Assembly: GCA_018350325.1 (NCBI GenBank)
Contig: JAEVLN010000031.1
Coordinates: 169,472-233,471, forward strand
DNA from: Globodera rostochiensis
Taxonomy: Eukaryota > Nematoda > Chromadorea > Rhabditida > Heteroderidae
Direction: 5' to 3'
Length of the DNA: 64,000 bases
The notes under the pieces are model-generated. The model saw nothing but the letters and a program-made list of their open reading frames with translations. It was not told the DNA's origin and ran no database searches. The stretch's first letter is position 1. Each line of letters starts with the position of its first letter. Positions 36,084 through 48,706 of the stretch are shown one piece after another. Both the position numbers and the translations under genes were made by a program.

Positions 36084-36857
36084 CATAATTGAAATTAAAA
36101 ACTTATAAAGATGGTTTCAATTAAAATGAAAATAAAATAATCTGTCACTGTCTGACTTTGCATAAAACGCCTGAAAAGGAGACGCTAATTCAATATAATT
36201 TTTTAAATAAATAAAAATTTTGTTCCTTATTCAAACAAAACACTTTTAAAGTATTTTCAAAAAAAAGAATGCACTTAATATAATACTTATTTCTCTAGAC
36301 TAGTTTAGAGCTTGCTTGAAGTTTTTGATGATTGTATCAAAGATATATTTTAAAAATTATAAAAACATAAACTTGTAAATAAGAGAAACGTAACACATAA
36401 AATGAATATTTATTATTTTGAATTTGTTTAGCTAAACATTTATAATTAAATGATTATAAATTAATAAGATAAATAATAAATTCGTATTAAAAACAAAAGT
36501 TTCAAAAAAAATGCCAATGAAAATTTATATCTGAAAATCTAATGGTTGAGCTCAAAATGCGCTACTTTTCATATTTTAAATATACAATTTCAAAGTACAA
36601 TATACAACCAAGTAACCCCATTATTGTCCTGAACAAGTGAACAAATATTTATGCGAGAAGCCTTTTATTCAAGCATAATATTGGAGCGCTTTCCTAAATA
36701 CTTTGTAAATTAAGAACGCTTACAAGTGAATTATCATAATTTAAACAAGCTGAAATAAAATTCATATTAAAAATAAAATAATTTAGAGCTTTTATAAATA
36801 AAGTATTTATGGAAATACTAAAAACTAATAACTAAAATCTTTTACAAATTAATTAAG

Positions 36858-36904
36858 CTCGTGTTCGATGAAGAAATCGGCGATGATATCCTGGACATCA
36901 TGAG
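36858..36904 (+). CDS. candidate 47-nt internal exon
   Basis: An acceptor-like ttaattaag is followed by codons reading LVFDEEIGDDILDIM and then AG|gtaatt, a good donor. The piece is acidic and amphipathic. Its compactness and both splice signals make it one of the best micro-exon candidates, but no partner exon is known. Confidence 0.35.
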
Positions 36905-37994
36905 GTAATTTTTAATTGTTTGTTATAAACACAAATCTTAACTTACAAGTTAAAAAATTTATATAATAAATGAAATAGAAAGCGCTCTGAATGTGATAAA
37001 TACGTGCCAAAATCATTATCTGTTTATGCAAAAGAATTTGATTTAACCAATAAAATAAAACAAATAAAAAATTAGTGAAAGAATAAAATACTAATAAATA
37101 TAAAACTCAAAATAACTATATGCGAAACATTGAAAACAGTATTTAAGATAATAACATAAACAATTTTTTAAAAGGTTTAACCCCAAATTTACTAAATAAT
37201 TGACGAATAAATTAAAAATGCTTAATAAATAACCAGCCAGCCCTTGAATAAATAAAATAGGGTTGCCATTCCGACCCCGTTAAAAAGCCAAAAATCCGAG
37301 ATTTATTATAAAATTAACAATTATTATTCCACGGCCGATGACAGTGTCACTTATGCTGGCTGAACTAGATAAAACCTAAACAAACCACTTATAATAAATA
37401 ATTATTCAAATCCTACAAAATAAATTCACACAAAAACCAAAACATCAATTACCGCTAATGTCAGTCAAAAAATAAAATTTCAAAAAAAATTAACAAAATT
37501 GATTAAAGTATTAACTGTTAAAATGAGAAAAAAGGACTTATAATCAATTATGTAAATTTCTTGAACAAGTGATTACTGTTTTATTTTTTAAATAGAAAAT
37601 TGAACATTTTATAATATAAATCAAAATTAGTCAAAATTTGGTTGGGTTGCGTTTGACTTTTCATTCATCATTTCAATTTTAATTCAAAATTGCATTTCCA
37701 TACGCAAAGAGTAACCGATCCATACTGAATATTTACAATATTTATTTAATTCTAAATGCATTAATATACATATAATGAAATAACAAGCAATAAGTTAAAA
37801 ACAAAATTTACTGCATATAACAAATAATGACCGTAATTAAGATTAAATAAAAGCGGCATTCAAGACAAAATTAAAAACAAAATAAACTACAAAAATAAAA
37901 ACTTTTTATTTGGAACACTGTAAAACGCTTATAGAAAGAAGGGCTTGAATACGACACGGTTGAGCGATATACACCCGCACTCGGACTAAGAAAA

Positions 37995-38132
37995 TTAACA
38001 ATTACATAAAATAAATTGTCCCGACAAGAGGGGCCGCACTGCACCAATCAACATGTAAAATTGTATTTTTTGGACAAATGCACACAAGGCCTTTTGGCCG
38101 CTGAAAAGCGGGACGCTACAAACTGAATAATG
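37995..38132 (-). CDS. unrecognised minus-strand island with acceptor
   Basis: An acceptor-like attattcag (minus strand, near 38126) leads into a frame reading VPLFSGQKALCAFVQKIQFY, MLIGAVRPLLSGQFIL. Directly beyond it, ttttcttag near 37988 leads into a second frame (VRVYIAQPCRIQALLSISV, 37985-37925). The 20 bases between are too few for a normal intron. It may be a decayed gene piece. Confidence 0.22.
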   Translation of the reverse strand, partial: HYSVCSVPLFSGQKALCAFVQKIQFYMLIGAVRPLLSGQFILCNC

Positions 38133-39120
38133 CAATGTAATCAAAAAATATAATAAATAAATTGACAATTAGTTAGATATAATTTAAAATAATTTTACGA
38201 CCTTTGTGCCAAAATACAAATAGTAAGTTATAACTCCTAAAACCATAAAATAAAACTAAATTTTTTATATATATTTTATTAAAGGTTATTTGTTTTGAAA
38301 TAAATATTATAAAAAATATTTCAAAACTTTATCATTTGAAAAAACTTGGAACCGTTGTTTTCCGTGTAAAATAAAGTATATTGATTAATGGAGATATAAA
38401 TCAATTGGCTTTAATGCGAATGAATAAAAAACTTTATTCTACAATAATTAACTGATTTAAATTGTCTACATTAAACATTAAAACAACAAAAATATAATAA
38501 AAATGCAAATCATATAGTAATAAAAAAATTTATTATTAAAATAAAACGCGGAATCTCTTTCAACAATGCTTTAAACATATAAAAGTTTATAAAGATTTAT
38601 TAATGTTGGGTTCGTAAGTACAAAATCACTTACAGTTAAGCAAAATAATAAAATGAATTAATATACAAAATATATGTAAAGTAATAGATACGAGTATTTT
38701 TTCCGTCATACAAAGTGGTTTCTACATGCTCAAAAGAAATCTTAAATAAAATTTATTTTAAATTGAGATGAGCCTGTTTTATCTCTAAATAAAATAACGA
38801 CCAAAAATGTAGTTATAACCTAATAAATATTAATGAATACTTAAACGGCCATATAAAAATAATAAAACTTAATTTAAACTCATTAAAAGTGGAAAGTGTG
38901 AATGGGACAAATAGGTATGTAATGTTCCACCTGTACGCATTAATGGTACACAAAAGTTAATATAATTCTAAACATTTTAATTTTATGGTTTGATTACATT
39001 GATATCAATTATAAATTTACTTACTTTACCAAATGAAAATCTAATTTAATTTTTAAATAAATTGACAGAACATCATAAATACTAATTCAAAACAAATGTA
39101 AATTGTACTGACCGAGCCAT
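38133..39120. other. A-rich AT desert, no gene seen
   Basis: No balanced reading frame, repeat or RNA gene was found in this stretch. Confidence 0.45.
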
Positions 39121-39140
39121 ATAATGTAAAGAGCTTTGGC

Positions 39141-39475
39141 TGCCGCTTCGCGGCACCCAACTGCTCTTTGTTGTCTTTAATCTTTTTTTTTAAATTTTTT
39201 CTGTTGCCTTGACTCTTGACTTCTTTGAGTCTTGGCTTGCCATGACTCTTGCCATGCGATGAATTTCAACTTGCCTTGACTCATCACTTGCCTAGCTTCT
39301 TGACTTGCCTTGACTCTTCTGACGCTTGACTTGCCTTCATTCTTGACTTGCCTTCTCTTGCTCTGACTCTTGACTTGCGTTGAATTTCGACTTGCCTTGG
39401 CTCTTGACTTTTGACTCACTACTCTTGACTTGCCTTTGACTTGACTCTTGCCCTGACTCTTGCTCTGACGCTTTT
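39141..39475. repeat. CTTGACTTGCC-type simple repeat with hairpin
   Basis: Variants of CTTGACTTGCCTTGACTCTT recur from 39190 to 39475 in irregular 12-30-bp steps. The minus-strand frame here (39177-39419) is only a translation of the repeat into K/S/Q/R. A small perfect hairpin, GCCGC-TTC-GCGGC, sits just before it at 39141-39153. Confidence 0.85.
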
Positions 39476-41308
39476 TTAATATTTTTTTTCGTATATTTTT
39501 GTCGTGCGTAGCCAGGTTACTGTCATACTTGTTTAATCTAGTTAATTAAATTTAATTATCAGTTATTAAACATTGTCTCAAATTTTTAATGACAAAACAT
39601 AAGATTTTATTTTATTATCTTGTAATGTTAGGGTTGCTAGTTTATTATAAATTTCATTTTTTATTTTCATTTAGTTTGGGTGATAGGCTTTAAATGAATC
39701 AATGAATTAGATTACATTTGAAAAAGGTTATAATTGCAAATATTTTTTCCAAAGCTTATCTTTTTAACAACTTTCACATATTTTAAAATCCAATTAATTT
39801 TGTAAATGATCCAATTGCTGAAAAGCAATTTCATTTTTATTAACAATGTAATGATATAAACATAATATGACTATGACAACGCAATAAAAGCAAGTTAAAT
39901 TAAAAAAAATTTTAAAAAATTTTAAATAATCTTAATTTGACTTCCAAAGCAAACCTAGCAAAGTCGCGCAAAAAACTCAATATAATATTATCTTTAAAAA
40001 TATGTATAGTAAGTAAAGTAAATTAACCTTGCAATTTATCGGCTATAATTATAAATATCAATAAACCAGCGCGTTTTTTCGCTCATGGACTCTGAAGCGA
40101 TTGTTAAAACCCGTTCGATATCATGTTTAGCTATAAGTCAATAATTGCGTTTAATATAAACTTAAAAATTAAACTCTTTGCTTAGTAAAAAACTTAAGAT
40201 AAAACAAAATGTCGTACAAACTGATAATTAAAATTGGCTTTCGAGAACAATTTTGGTACAAAAACAAAATTGATTTCGTGCAAAGGCACTGTTAATTTGG
40301 AGCTTTTATAAACAAGTTTTAAAGGAATATGAATCATATCGCAGGAGTCAAAATCTCAAAAAGTTTTAGACGCTAAAAATCAAAAGATAAGGAACGGATT
40401 TTAAATAACCCTGAAAAAAATTAGTGTTACACAATATTAATACACAAATTTTGGATAAAATATATTATCCTATAATTATGCTTAAAAATCTATAAATTAA
40501 ACCGAAATATTCACTAATTAATCAATCTCATTAAAAATCCCTAAAGATGAAAGTGCAACTATTATAATAAATTATTATTCTAATAAATAATAAGAATCAA
40601 ACTATTTGATAAGCAATTGATTAAAAAAGCTCACAGCTAATTAACAAAAAGCTAAAATAACAAACACGTAAAAAATAAAAAGAATAATAGCGAGCTGGTT
40701 AATTATTCAAGTTATAAATAGTTTAAGGCTTAAACATCAAAATATAGAATGCAACGCCTCGAAGAACTGATGGCACGCGCACATGAACAAGTTGAAAGAT
40801 GGCTAAAAATATTTGTGCATATGAAGCAATAAATTTAAGAATAAAAACAATAATTTATGAATATTATTTTTTGAAAAGAAAAAATTTAAAGCCAAGGCCA
40901 TTAAAAATTTTAAAAGCATATAAACCCCAGAATGAGTAAATACAAAATTTTGATTTCTAATAAACATTTTTTCTAGTAAATCAGAAATAATTATGCAATA
41001 AGCCGTGTCTGGGGGATGCTTTTAATTAGAACAACATATTTGCAAAAAAAAATATTGCGCCGGCTGTGCAAGCAATTTAAGGTAAATAAAAAATAGGGTT
41101 AAATTTAAAAAACGCAATTTAAGGCAAATAAAAATGGATTTAAATTTAAAAAAATTTATACTCAAAAAGTAAAAATAAACATTTTATAACACATAATCAT
41201 TCCTTTTATTTAAATATTTTCTACCAAAAAGGCCAAAATTCAAAATATGCGATCGGAAAAGTAATATGGAAAATCGAAAAAGTAAATGAATTACAAAGTT
41301 TGAAGTGT

Positions 41309-42062
41309 CATTTGTGCGTAAAAAGTTCCCGCACTTTTTTCCATTTTAATTTTAGGGTCTAAAACATCTTTATTTCAAAAAACTGAGTTCAGAATTGGAT
41401 TCTTAAGAGTTTTTTGGGCTAGAAAACAAATAGAAAAAGTTAGTTTCTCCAGAAAAAGAGCCATTTAACAAATTACAAGCCCTCAAAAATGCCCAAAATT
41501 ATTAGCATTTAGTCGCGACTTTTTTTGCCCATTTTGTTCACTACATACTCAAGCGGTGGTTTCAGTGCCCCAATTGCTCTAAATCTGGTAGTTTGAAGCC
41601 TTTGCTCTTAAAATAACCACAATAGAAATCCATAGAATTCATGCCCTTCAAGTGACTTGGCCAAATGTCGTTATATTAAAATCCGTCAAAGCAAATCGTA
41701 AAAAATGCTAATTTTATTTTTGAGCTATGAGCGCGAAAATTGATAAAAATCTCAAGATTAGCTGCAAGGGGTCGTTATTTGAGTAAAAGAAGCCGATTTA
41801 AAGCGTTTGAATGCTTTATACAAAAGCGGAGCTGGATTTTGTAGTGGCTCCAAGGCCGAAAAAAAGGCGCGACCAACGCAATAATTTTCGGAAGCGTTTG
41901 GACGCCTGTATCGCAGCCGAGGGAACTCATTTCGAACATTTGTTGTGATTAAGTTTTAGCCCTGATTCTGATGAACAAATTATGTGTAATATTTATGTTT
42001 TTCTTCTTTTTTCATAACACAAAAATTGATTTAAATAGTGCGGGAACTTTTTACGCACTCTG
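41309..42062. mobile_element. mariner/Tc1-like element, internally deleted
   Basis: Inverted ends share GTGCGTAAAAAGTTCCCGCA (left from 41314) and its reverse complement at 42038-42058. The right end continues CTCTG followed by TA, the duplicated target of mariner elements; the left extremity is mutated and its TA is not clear. The interior keeps only the C-terminal end of a transposase (41811-41948). A complete element would be about 1.3 kb, so roughly half is missing. Confidence 0.75.
41811..41948 (+). pseudogene. mariner-type transposase C-terminus
   Basis: The frame ends NFRKRLDACIAAEGTHFEHL then L and TGA, and is preceded by a proline/lysine-rich stretch (APRPKKRRD). Tc1/mariner transposases commonly end in a helix of the form RL..CI...G.HFE. 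An in-frame TGA lies at 41808-41810, and the DD(E/D) core is not visible. This is a 3' remnant within the inverted ends described for the element. Confidence 0.7.
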
Positions 42063-42190
42063 TATATGAATGTCAATATTAAGACCTAGGTTTCTACTCT
42101 TTAATTTATCGATACATTTATTGTTTTTAAATGTTGTGGTTTGCATATGAATATATTTGTTATTTGATGCACAGCTATAATTTTGTATAA

Positions 42191-42448
42191 AATTGTAAAT
42201 TTAAAGCGGTGTATAAATTGTTTATTCATTCTTTAAAAAATGAGTTAACAAAGTTCAAGCAGCGGTTCACAAAAACTCAAAAGTATTTGAATAATTATTT
42301 TAGTTTAGTAGGACTTATAGGTGATGCTTGGAAACAACGCCCGAGCGTTTAGGCAAAAAGCGCAAAATTTATAAGAGATTATGAAAGATATGTAGGGCCA
42401 GACAGCCCTGAGCATGATTACAATCTGCCAAATGATTTTGTGAAATAA
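42191..42448 (+). pseudogene. 86-codon frame interrupted by one TAG
   Basis: After TAA 42188-42190 the frame reads through a charged helical region (NELTKFKQRFTKTQKYLNNY), FSLVGLIGDAWKQRPSV, a TAG at 42350-42352, and then AKSAKFIRDYERYVGPDSPE, HDYNLPNDFVK and TAA. The part after the TAG is strikingly protein-like, and tttag before it could also serve as a splice acceptor. It begins 130 bp after the mariner element. Not recognised; a decayed or mis-spliced small gene is the best guess. Confidence 0.35.
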
Positions 42449-42449
42449 T

Positions 42450-44200
42450 GAGAACTTTTCTCTTTATTTTTATTAAAAAATTAAATATAACTTCATTCAA
42501 TGAACAATAAAAAGGTTAAAACAAGAAATTGCAAAAAAAAAATATTTTGTCTGAAAAGCTTATTAAAAAAAATAACTTTAATAATCTAATCAGAAATTAT
42601 TATCGGTGGACAAAATGTTTGCTTCCGAATGACAAGAAAATATTCAAAAAAGTTTTTAATGAAATATTTAATAATAACAAAATTTTGAGACAACCCTAAG
42701 TTATATAAACAAATAATAACTAATAATATAAAATGCTAAATAATTCAAATATATCTTGAAATGAACAATTTTCTTTAATACATTTATAAATTAAAGTTTA
42801 TCAATGAGCTCAAACATGAGCAGTTTTTTTATTAATGCTTAATATTTTAAAAAATCGTGAAAGTGAGAGGGGTGGTTTGAACCAAGTATGAATTAAACTA
42901 AATAACAGTGAAATTTTGTTCAAATATTGCAAATATGAATCAAGTTAAGAGTAGTTTCATTCAAAATGACAACAAATAAAATATTATTATAAAAGAATAA
43001 GCTTTTTAAAACTAACAAATATTCTAAAATGTGCTTTACAATAAATGTTAAACGATTTGATGATAAAAAACTCAGTTGTAATTAAAGTAAATAAAATTAA
43101 AATTCAATAAATATTTAATATAAGGAATATTTAACACTGAACAAAAATGATTGTGGCTACGGTGACGAAATTGACAAATGACTAGACTCAAATATAAGGT
43201 GCTGTATACAATTTAAATTCTTTTCTCATCAAAACTTCATTTTTTGCAATTAATGAATCAAAAAAGTCAAACAGCGTTATAGTTAAAGCATTATTAATTT
43301 TCATTTATGCGAAGAATTCATTAAGACAACATGTATTTTCTTTCAAATTAATGTTATTGTTTGTAAATAAACCATAATCGAGATTCAATTTGTTACAAGT
43401 TATATATAATTAAATTTTATAAAAATACGTAAGTTTAACAAATTGTTATACAATTTAATATATTTTTTAGAATCACCGACTCAACATTCAGCAGGGAGGA
43501 AACCACAAATAACGATTAACAAAGTTAGAAAAAAGTCAAAGTTTTAAAAAGTGCTTTAAAGCATTAATATACGGCAGAGAATGGTGCAAATTAAAATATA
43601 AAATAAATTTAGAAGGGTATTTATTTATTCCTTTAACATGATGATAATATTAATTACAGGGATTATTCTATATTAAACTAAAACAATGCTTTAGAAATTA
43701 CTTAAAATGTATGAGAAAAAAATATGATGAAAAGGAAACATATAAAAGCTTACTTAACATATTTGTTGACGCAAATGGAAGAACAGCTCGCTTGCTTATG
43801 TACTTGAAAGGGACGATAAAAATACTAAATATTTGTGGATTGATTTAATAAAAAATATATATTTTGTTAAAAACAAAATGTAAAGTAATAAAACAGAAAC
43901 ACTTCTATTATCTCAATTTAAAAAAAATTAAATGCCATTTAGTAAAGCTTAATCTTAAATTAAAATAATAATATTGTTAACACTTAATTCCACAATAATC
44001 TCTGTTTCAAATAGGATTTTAGCAACAAATTTTATAAGACAAAATAAATTATTTTTGCTACATAAAACACGGTTATAATTTTTGTTAAATTGTTCAAAAC
44101 AGCGATATTATAAAAAATATTGGACAAAACCGACTTAAACATCCTGTAAACATTAATTTTTGAATGGTAAATAAATATTGAAAAATTGTTTAAATTAAAA
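42450..44200. other. A-rich AT desert, no gene seen
   Basis: I find no balanced frame or structured repeat here. Confidence 0.45.
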
Positions 44201-44203
44201 TAA

Positions 44204-44398
44204 ATGGCGGATTTTGCGAAACACCCACTTTTTTCTCTCCAGCGAGATGGCGGATTTTGCGAAACGACTCAGCACGTTTCTCTAGATGCGATTCTTTCAA
44301 TTAATTTTTACCATTCTTTAAGCGTTTCCAATATTATGCTAGAATTATCTATAAACAAATTAGAGGGCGAAACTCGCGCCGTAAAAATAGGAAAATAA
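44204..44398 (+). CDS. 64-residue frame containing a 19-bp direct repeat
   Basis: ATGGCGGATTTTGCGAAAC occurs at 44204-44222 and again at 44247-44265, in different frames of the reading frame MADFAKHPLFSLQRDGGFCE. The later part reads ATTQHVSLDAIL-like then LELSINKLEGETRAVKIGK and stops. The duplication argues that the start region is a repeat rather than a gene; the second half could be exonic. Not recognised. Confidence 0.2.
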   Translation: MADFAKHPLFSLQRDGGFCETTQHVSLDAILSINFYHSLSVSNIMLELSINKLEGETRAVKIGK

Positions 44399-45052
44399 GC
44401 AATAAACGAATCAAAAAGTATAAAGGACATTTTGATAATTTTTTTAACTTAATTTTGAAGATTTTTATGTTTTAGCGTTTTCCGATTCCCTGAGGATAAA
44501 ATTATTGTTAATCTAACAATTTTAATAAAGACATTTATTAGTAAAATTTTTATTTAATACGTTATATTTATTTTAAAACTAAATTTATAAAGTTTAATTT
44601 TATATTTCACTATGCTTCATAAATTTTTCTTATTTGTTTATTTTGTTTTTTAGTAACTTAGTAATTCCTTTTTATGCCAATAAGTCTGTGCAAATTATAC
44701 GTAAATTCAAGGCTTGTAAGAGTGCAGCATTGAAAAACTTCATTCACTACTGAGGCATTATAAATGGCCAAAATTCATAATTATACTTTATTTTTATAAA
44801 CAAAAATTAAGGGGTATTTAAATTTTATGTTGAAAAATTTCTTCAATGCAAATTGTAAGATTAAAAATAAAAAAATAAAAGAAAAAAAATAACAAAAATT
44901 AACCGGCATCAAATTTGACGCAGAAGCCTTCAACCTATGTTCTCATTTTGGTTGTATTTGTAAAAAAAATTAAACTTGAAAGAAGAAAAATTGCGAGTTA
45001 AGGAAAACAGTCAAAATAAGAGGATGTTCAAAAGTATGCATTGGATGCTTAC

Positions 45053-46244
45053 CAGTGTTTTCCTGTTCCAGCTTGGCCTGTTCTGTTCCTGTTCTGTTCC
45101 TGTTCCTGTTCCTGTTCTATTCTAGAATTTAGAACAGCACAGGAACAGGAACAGATTCAAAATCCTTGGAACAGGAACAGAACAGGCCAAGCTAGAACAA
45201 GGTAAAAATTGAAGAATTGAACTTTTATTGAGTAATATATTTGAAATTTTCCAATTATTCATAATGATTTCACGTGACGCAGTGGTCAAACTGAGTGACG
45301 TGATTTAATTTTGTCTAAGGTTCAACTTTCCCTAGTGAAAATCTTTTTTATTCTTTTTATTTAATTTTTTCCTATAATGGTGAGTGATGCCTGGGCTGTG
45401 GGTTCGAATCCGACTGTGTAAATAATTTTTTCTCTCTTTTTATGAACTTTATGGTAATTTTAAAAATATTTTTATTTTTTTCTTTAAATTGAGAAAAAAT
45501 CATAAGGGGGGGGGGCTTTTTGTTTTCTAACTTTTAAAAATTAAGACCAATTATTTAAAAAAACTCTCAAAATCGTCAACCCGGGCCCCTCCCATTCTAA
45601 AAAGCTTCAAAAAATGGTTGCAAATCCCTTAACAAATTGAATTAAAAATTCAAAATTTCTCCCCCCCCTGAAGTAAAGCAGAATTTTCTAAAAAAATATT
45701 TAATTTTTAACTAGGTTTGCTCCCCGAGCCCCAAAATAAGAAAACAGAAGTCTAAAAAAATTATATAATTTTTTTCACTAGAGTTGCTCCCCATTCTCAA
45801 AATTGGGTCGTCCCGGACCCCCGACATGGCCAACCCCCCCGACCTTCCCTGACATACCATTTTCCCACCCCCAAGGGTTCGGGAGCAAACCTATTTTGAA
45901 TCTAAATTAAAAATTTTTGGTAAAAGTCTCGGATTTTTGGGAGTCAATTCTCGAGTCTCGGGGTCAAGTCTCGGTAAATTTAGGTCTCGAGCATCACTAG
46001 CAAGTGATGAACACTTTGTCCAATGCATCATCAATTAAAATTTCAGACTGAATTTCACTCGGAAAATTTTTAATTTGGAACAGTCTAAGAACAGTTTATA
46101 CTGTTCTGTTCCTGTTCTGTTCCTGTTCCTGTTCTGTTCTCGAGGTCGGAACAGAACAGGAACAGAACAGATAGGCTGTTCTAAAATTTGAGAACAGAAC
46201 AGGAACAGGAACAGGTTCAAAATCCTTGGAACAGGAAAACACTG
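45053..46244. mobile_element. hAT-type MITE, 1192 bp, CAGTGTTTTCCTG ends
   Basis: The element begins CAGTGTTTTCCTGTTCC and ends GGAACAGGAAAACACTG, with the perfect 8-bp target duplication ATGCTTAC at 45045-45052 and 46245-46252. Both ends carry blocks of CTGTTCCTGTTC repeats in inverted orientation. The interior holds runs of C or G, ctcgg words, and a tRNA-like A and B box pair. TAGTGATGC-like strings at about 45381 and 46005 in opposite orientation may be ends of another nested element. No transposase frame. Confidence 0.93.
45275..45431 (+). other. tRNA-like Pol III boxes inside MITE
   Basis: A perfect B box, GGTTCGAATCC (45401-45411), follows an A-box-like TGACGCAGTGG (45275-45285) at an unusually long distance of about 126 nt, and T6 follows at 45426-45431. 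A tRNA split by an insertion, or a SINE fragment, would fit. The other large MITE (23857-25140) carries the same kind of cargo. Confidence 0.4.
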
Positions 46245-46775
46245 ATGCTTACATATTTCATCTCTTTATGCTGCAAAACAAAACCATAATATAATAATAA
46301 AATTATAATAATGATCAAAACAATTTATTTTTACTAAAATTTATAATAAATCTTGAAAAATTTAAAGAAATCATGCTATAATTAAATCGCTCGCAAACGA
46401 ACCTAATACACTCTTGGGATTTAATTTAATATATTAATTTCCTAATGTCAAAGAAAAAAACAATTGATAATATCATATTTGTTTTTAAATATTAAAAAAA
46501 CTAACGAAAAAAAACAAAAGAAAATATAAATTTATATACAAAAAGGAAAATTATAATTTAAGCCTTATTTTTTCAGCATGAAATAATAGCTTTATTTATA
46601 ATAAAAGTGAGCAATGAATGTAAACTATTAGGAGGGCTGTGCATATAAGCATAAATAAAGGATACGATTACGAAGTTAAAAATGAAATTAAATATTTTTA
46701 AACACAAAAATGCTCCATCAAACAATTTAAGACGTTGGATTTAAATAATAAATGACATTTTTTTAAAGTTAAATT

Positions 46776-46958
46776 TTAAGTTGAGTTTGGTAAATCGTTA
46801 TCCATTTTCTCTCGTGCATTGCGTACTTCCTTGTAAATAAACGCCATCCATGCTACCATTGCTATGACAACGGGCAGATTACGTCTAATCAAATTTATTT
46901 GTAAAAACCATTCAAAGAAAAAATAAATACTAAAAAAAAATTGAATTATAAAAACCAT
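46776..46958 (-). CDS. C-terminal exon of a small membrane protein, unrecognised
   Basis: The frame ends RRNLPVVIAMVAWMAFIYKE, VRNAREKMDNDLPNST and TAA: one membrane helix of about 17 residues followed by a charged tail. A good acceptor, aaatttgattag, lies just before the balanced part, so the codons upstream of about 46890 are probably intron. The minus strand fits the local A-rich plus strand. The pattern suits a mitochondrial or ER single-pass protein, but I cannot name it. Confidence 0.4.
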   Translation of the reverse strand: MVFIIQFFFSIYFFFEWFLQINLIRRNLPVVIAMVAWMAFIYKEVRNAREKMDNDLPNST

Positions 46959-47862
46959 TTTATTCGAGTTTTGCGTGCATTTTGCCTTGAAATTATAATT
47001 AATTTTTAGTCTTATTTAATCAGTTTAAAAACACTTGAACTGTTATATGTTCCATCTCTGTATTTCTGTATTGTGTCGCGGTACTTTTTCATTCTTTATC
47101 TTATTTATATTCACAGTATTTATTTTAAAATATTTTTTTTTTGTTAAATAAATGTTCTCATTTTCTTATCTTCCAAATGAGTTTTTTTTAGTCGTTTGCT
47201 TTTTATTTTGTAATAAACTAAATTTATTTATTTGTGGCATCCGCCATCATTGTTATTCCATTGATAATGCTAAATAATCAGCTCATTTCGTTAACAAAAG
47301 TAAAATAATATTTTTGCAATCTGAATTTTAAAGACTTTATTTAGTTATTTTTCTTTTTTTATAAGACGCAAATATTATCAGGATTTAATTGATAAATTTA
47401 AACTCACCAAAAATCTTAATTATTTTAACTACTCTTTGGCGTTCATGCTGAACTTCATATTACCAATTGATCTGAACATATTTATTAATTTATGTGTGCA
47501 TGATTATAATGCAATTTTAAATTCGTTAACTGAATAATAATAAAATATAGGCTCGTCATTTGACACATCAAATTTCGCCTTTATGATAAATATAACATTA
47601 TACATAAATATTGGGAACCGACGGATACAATTTTTTGAAATAAATATGAAATTTACAACTTGAGAAAAAATAGGAACCAATTATAACATAAATTCCCGTT
47701 TTAATTTAATTAATAATCGTTTTTTAAAATATCAAATTTTTCATAATTTTGCATGCATGTTGTTGGGCTTTGACGCATTTAAAAAATATTTTTTAACAAA
47801 ACAATTTGCATTGCCAAAGAATAATATTATCTAAAAGAATGAAATAAAGAGAGTTCGTACGC

Positions 47863-47883
47863 CGCCTACGAACCCCACGGAGA
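47863..47883. repeat. perfect 7-bp hairpin, GC-rich loop
   Basis: GTTCGTA and TACGAAC flank the 7-nt loop CGCCGCC within a G+C-rich patch (47860-47910) of otherwise AT-rich DNA, 100 bp before the large duplication. The function is unknown. Confidence 0.5.
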
Positions 47884-48544
47884 AGAGCTGCGGCCGGTAG
47901 CGCGATAACAAATTTAAGAATAAGAATGTCAAAAAAATAATAATGTTTAAACAATGTCAATTAAAAAATATAATCATTTCTTATTTAGTAATTTTATAAA
48001 TTTAATTTTTATAAAAAATTTACTATAAATATAGTTCCCTGCAGGGCTTCGTGGCCGAAAGCACCCCGGCGCACCCCTCACCTCCCCGCTTGAAAGAGGT
48101 GGCTTTAATAACAATTCATTTTGTAGTTGCATATTTGGGTGTTTATAATTTATTTAAAAGTTCATAATATTTTATCTTTGGTTTTTTTAGCATTTTTTAC
48201 AATAAAAATATTTTTTTATAATATTAGTTTTAATTGTATGCATTACTATAAATGTGAAACAAAAAAACAAATTTTAAACGCTATATTACCAACCTAACAA
48301 AACGGGTTTAAATTGCTGTAAGCAAAAAAAAAAGTAATATTTCAACGCCTTACCCGGGCATTTCGCCCATCGCTCTTTTTTGTTCTCATTCCTTCAGCGA
48401 TCCGACAATTGAAAGCATCTTAAATACAAACTATTATAAAGAAAAAAATAGAAATCATAAATCAGTTCCTTTCCAAAATAGCAACACATAAATATTAAAT
48501 CTGAAATAGTAAACATGAATCAAATTCCCCGACGTAACTATTAA

Positions 48545-48706
48545 TTATCTAACAATAAACAATGCTATACATCGCTTGTATAAAAAAATGCAGTAAATTC
48601 TTAAATTCTTTTGATGTTTCTCAAAATAAACATTAATGCGAATTCCGGTCCCAAATCGATTTTCCAAACCGCCAATGTCTCTTTTAAGCGATAAAAATTT
48701 TTTGTA
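48545..48706 (-). CDS. unrecognised 53-codon frame, duplicated at 51301-51462
   Basis: The frame is open from stop to stop without an ATG. It reads FLSLKRDIGGLENRFGTGIR, INVYFEKHQKNL, then a hydrophobic tail. The first 30 codons are balanced in composition. Both copies of the large duplication carry it unchanged. Not recognised. Confidence 0.25.
   Translation of the reverse strand, partial: YKKFLSLKRDIGGLENRFGTGIRINVYFEKHQKNLRIYCIFLYKRCIALFIVR

Noticed and set aside
37261..37300. TAGGGTTGCCA-like string as a MITE end
   Set aside because: No inverted partner end or target duplication was found downstream.
39177..39419. 80-residue K/S/Q/R-rich frame
   Set aside because: It is the translation of a simple CT/GA repeat.
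11510..44000. CTGTTTCA motifs (near 11512, 21542, 43993) suggesting nematode piRNA loci
   Set aside because: Three copies on both strands in 64 kb is about what chance predicts at this composition, with no common downstream pattern.
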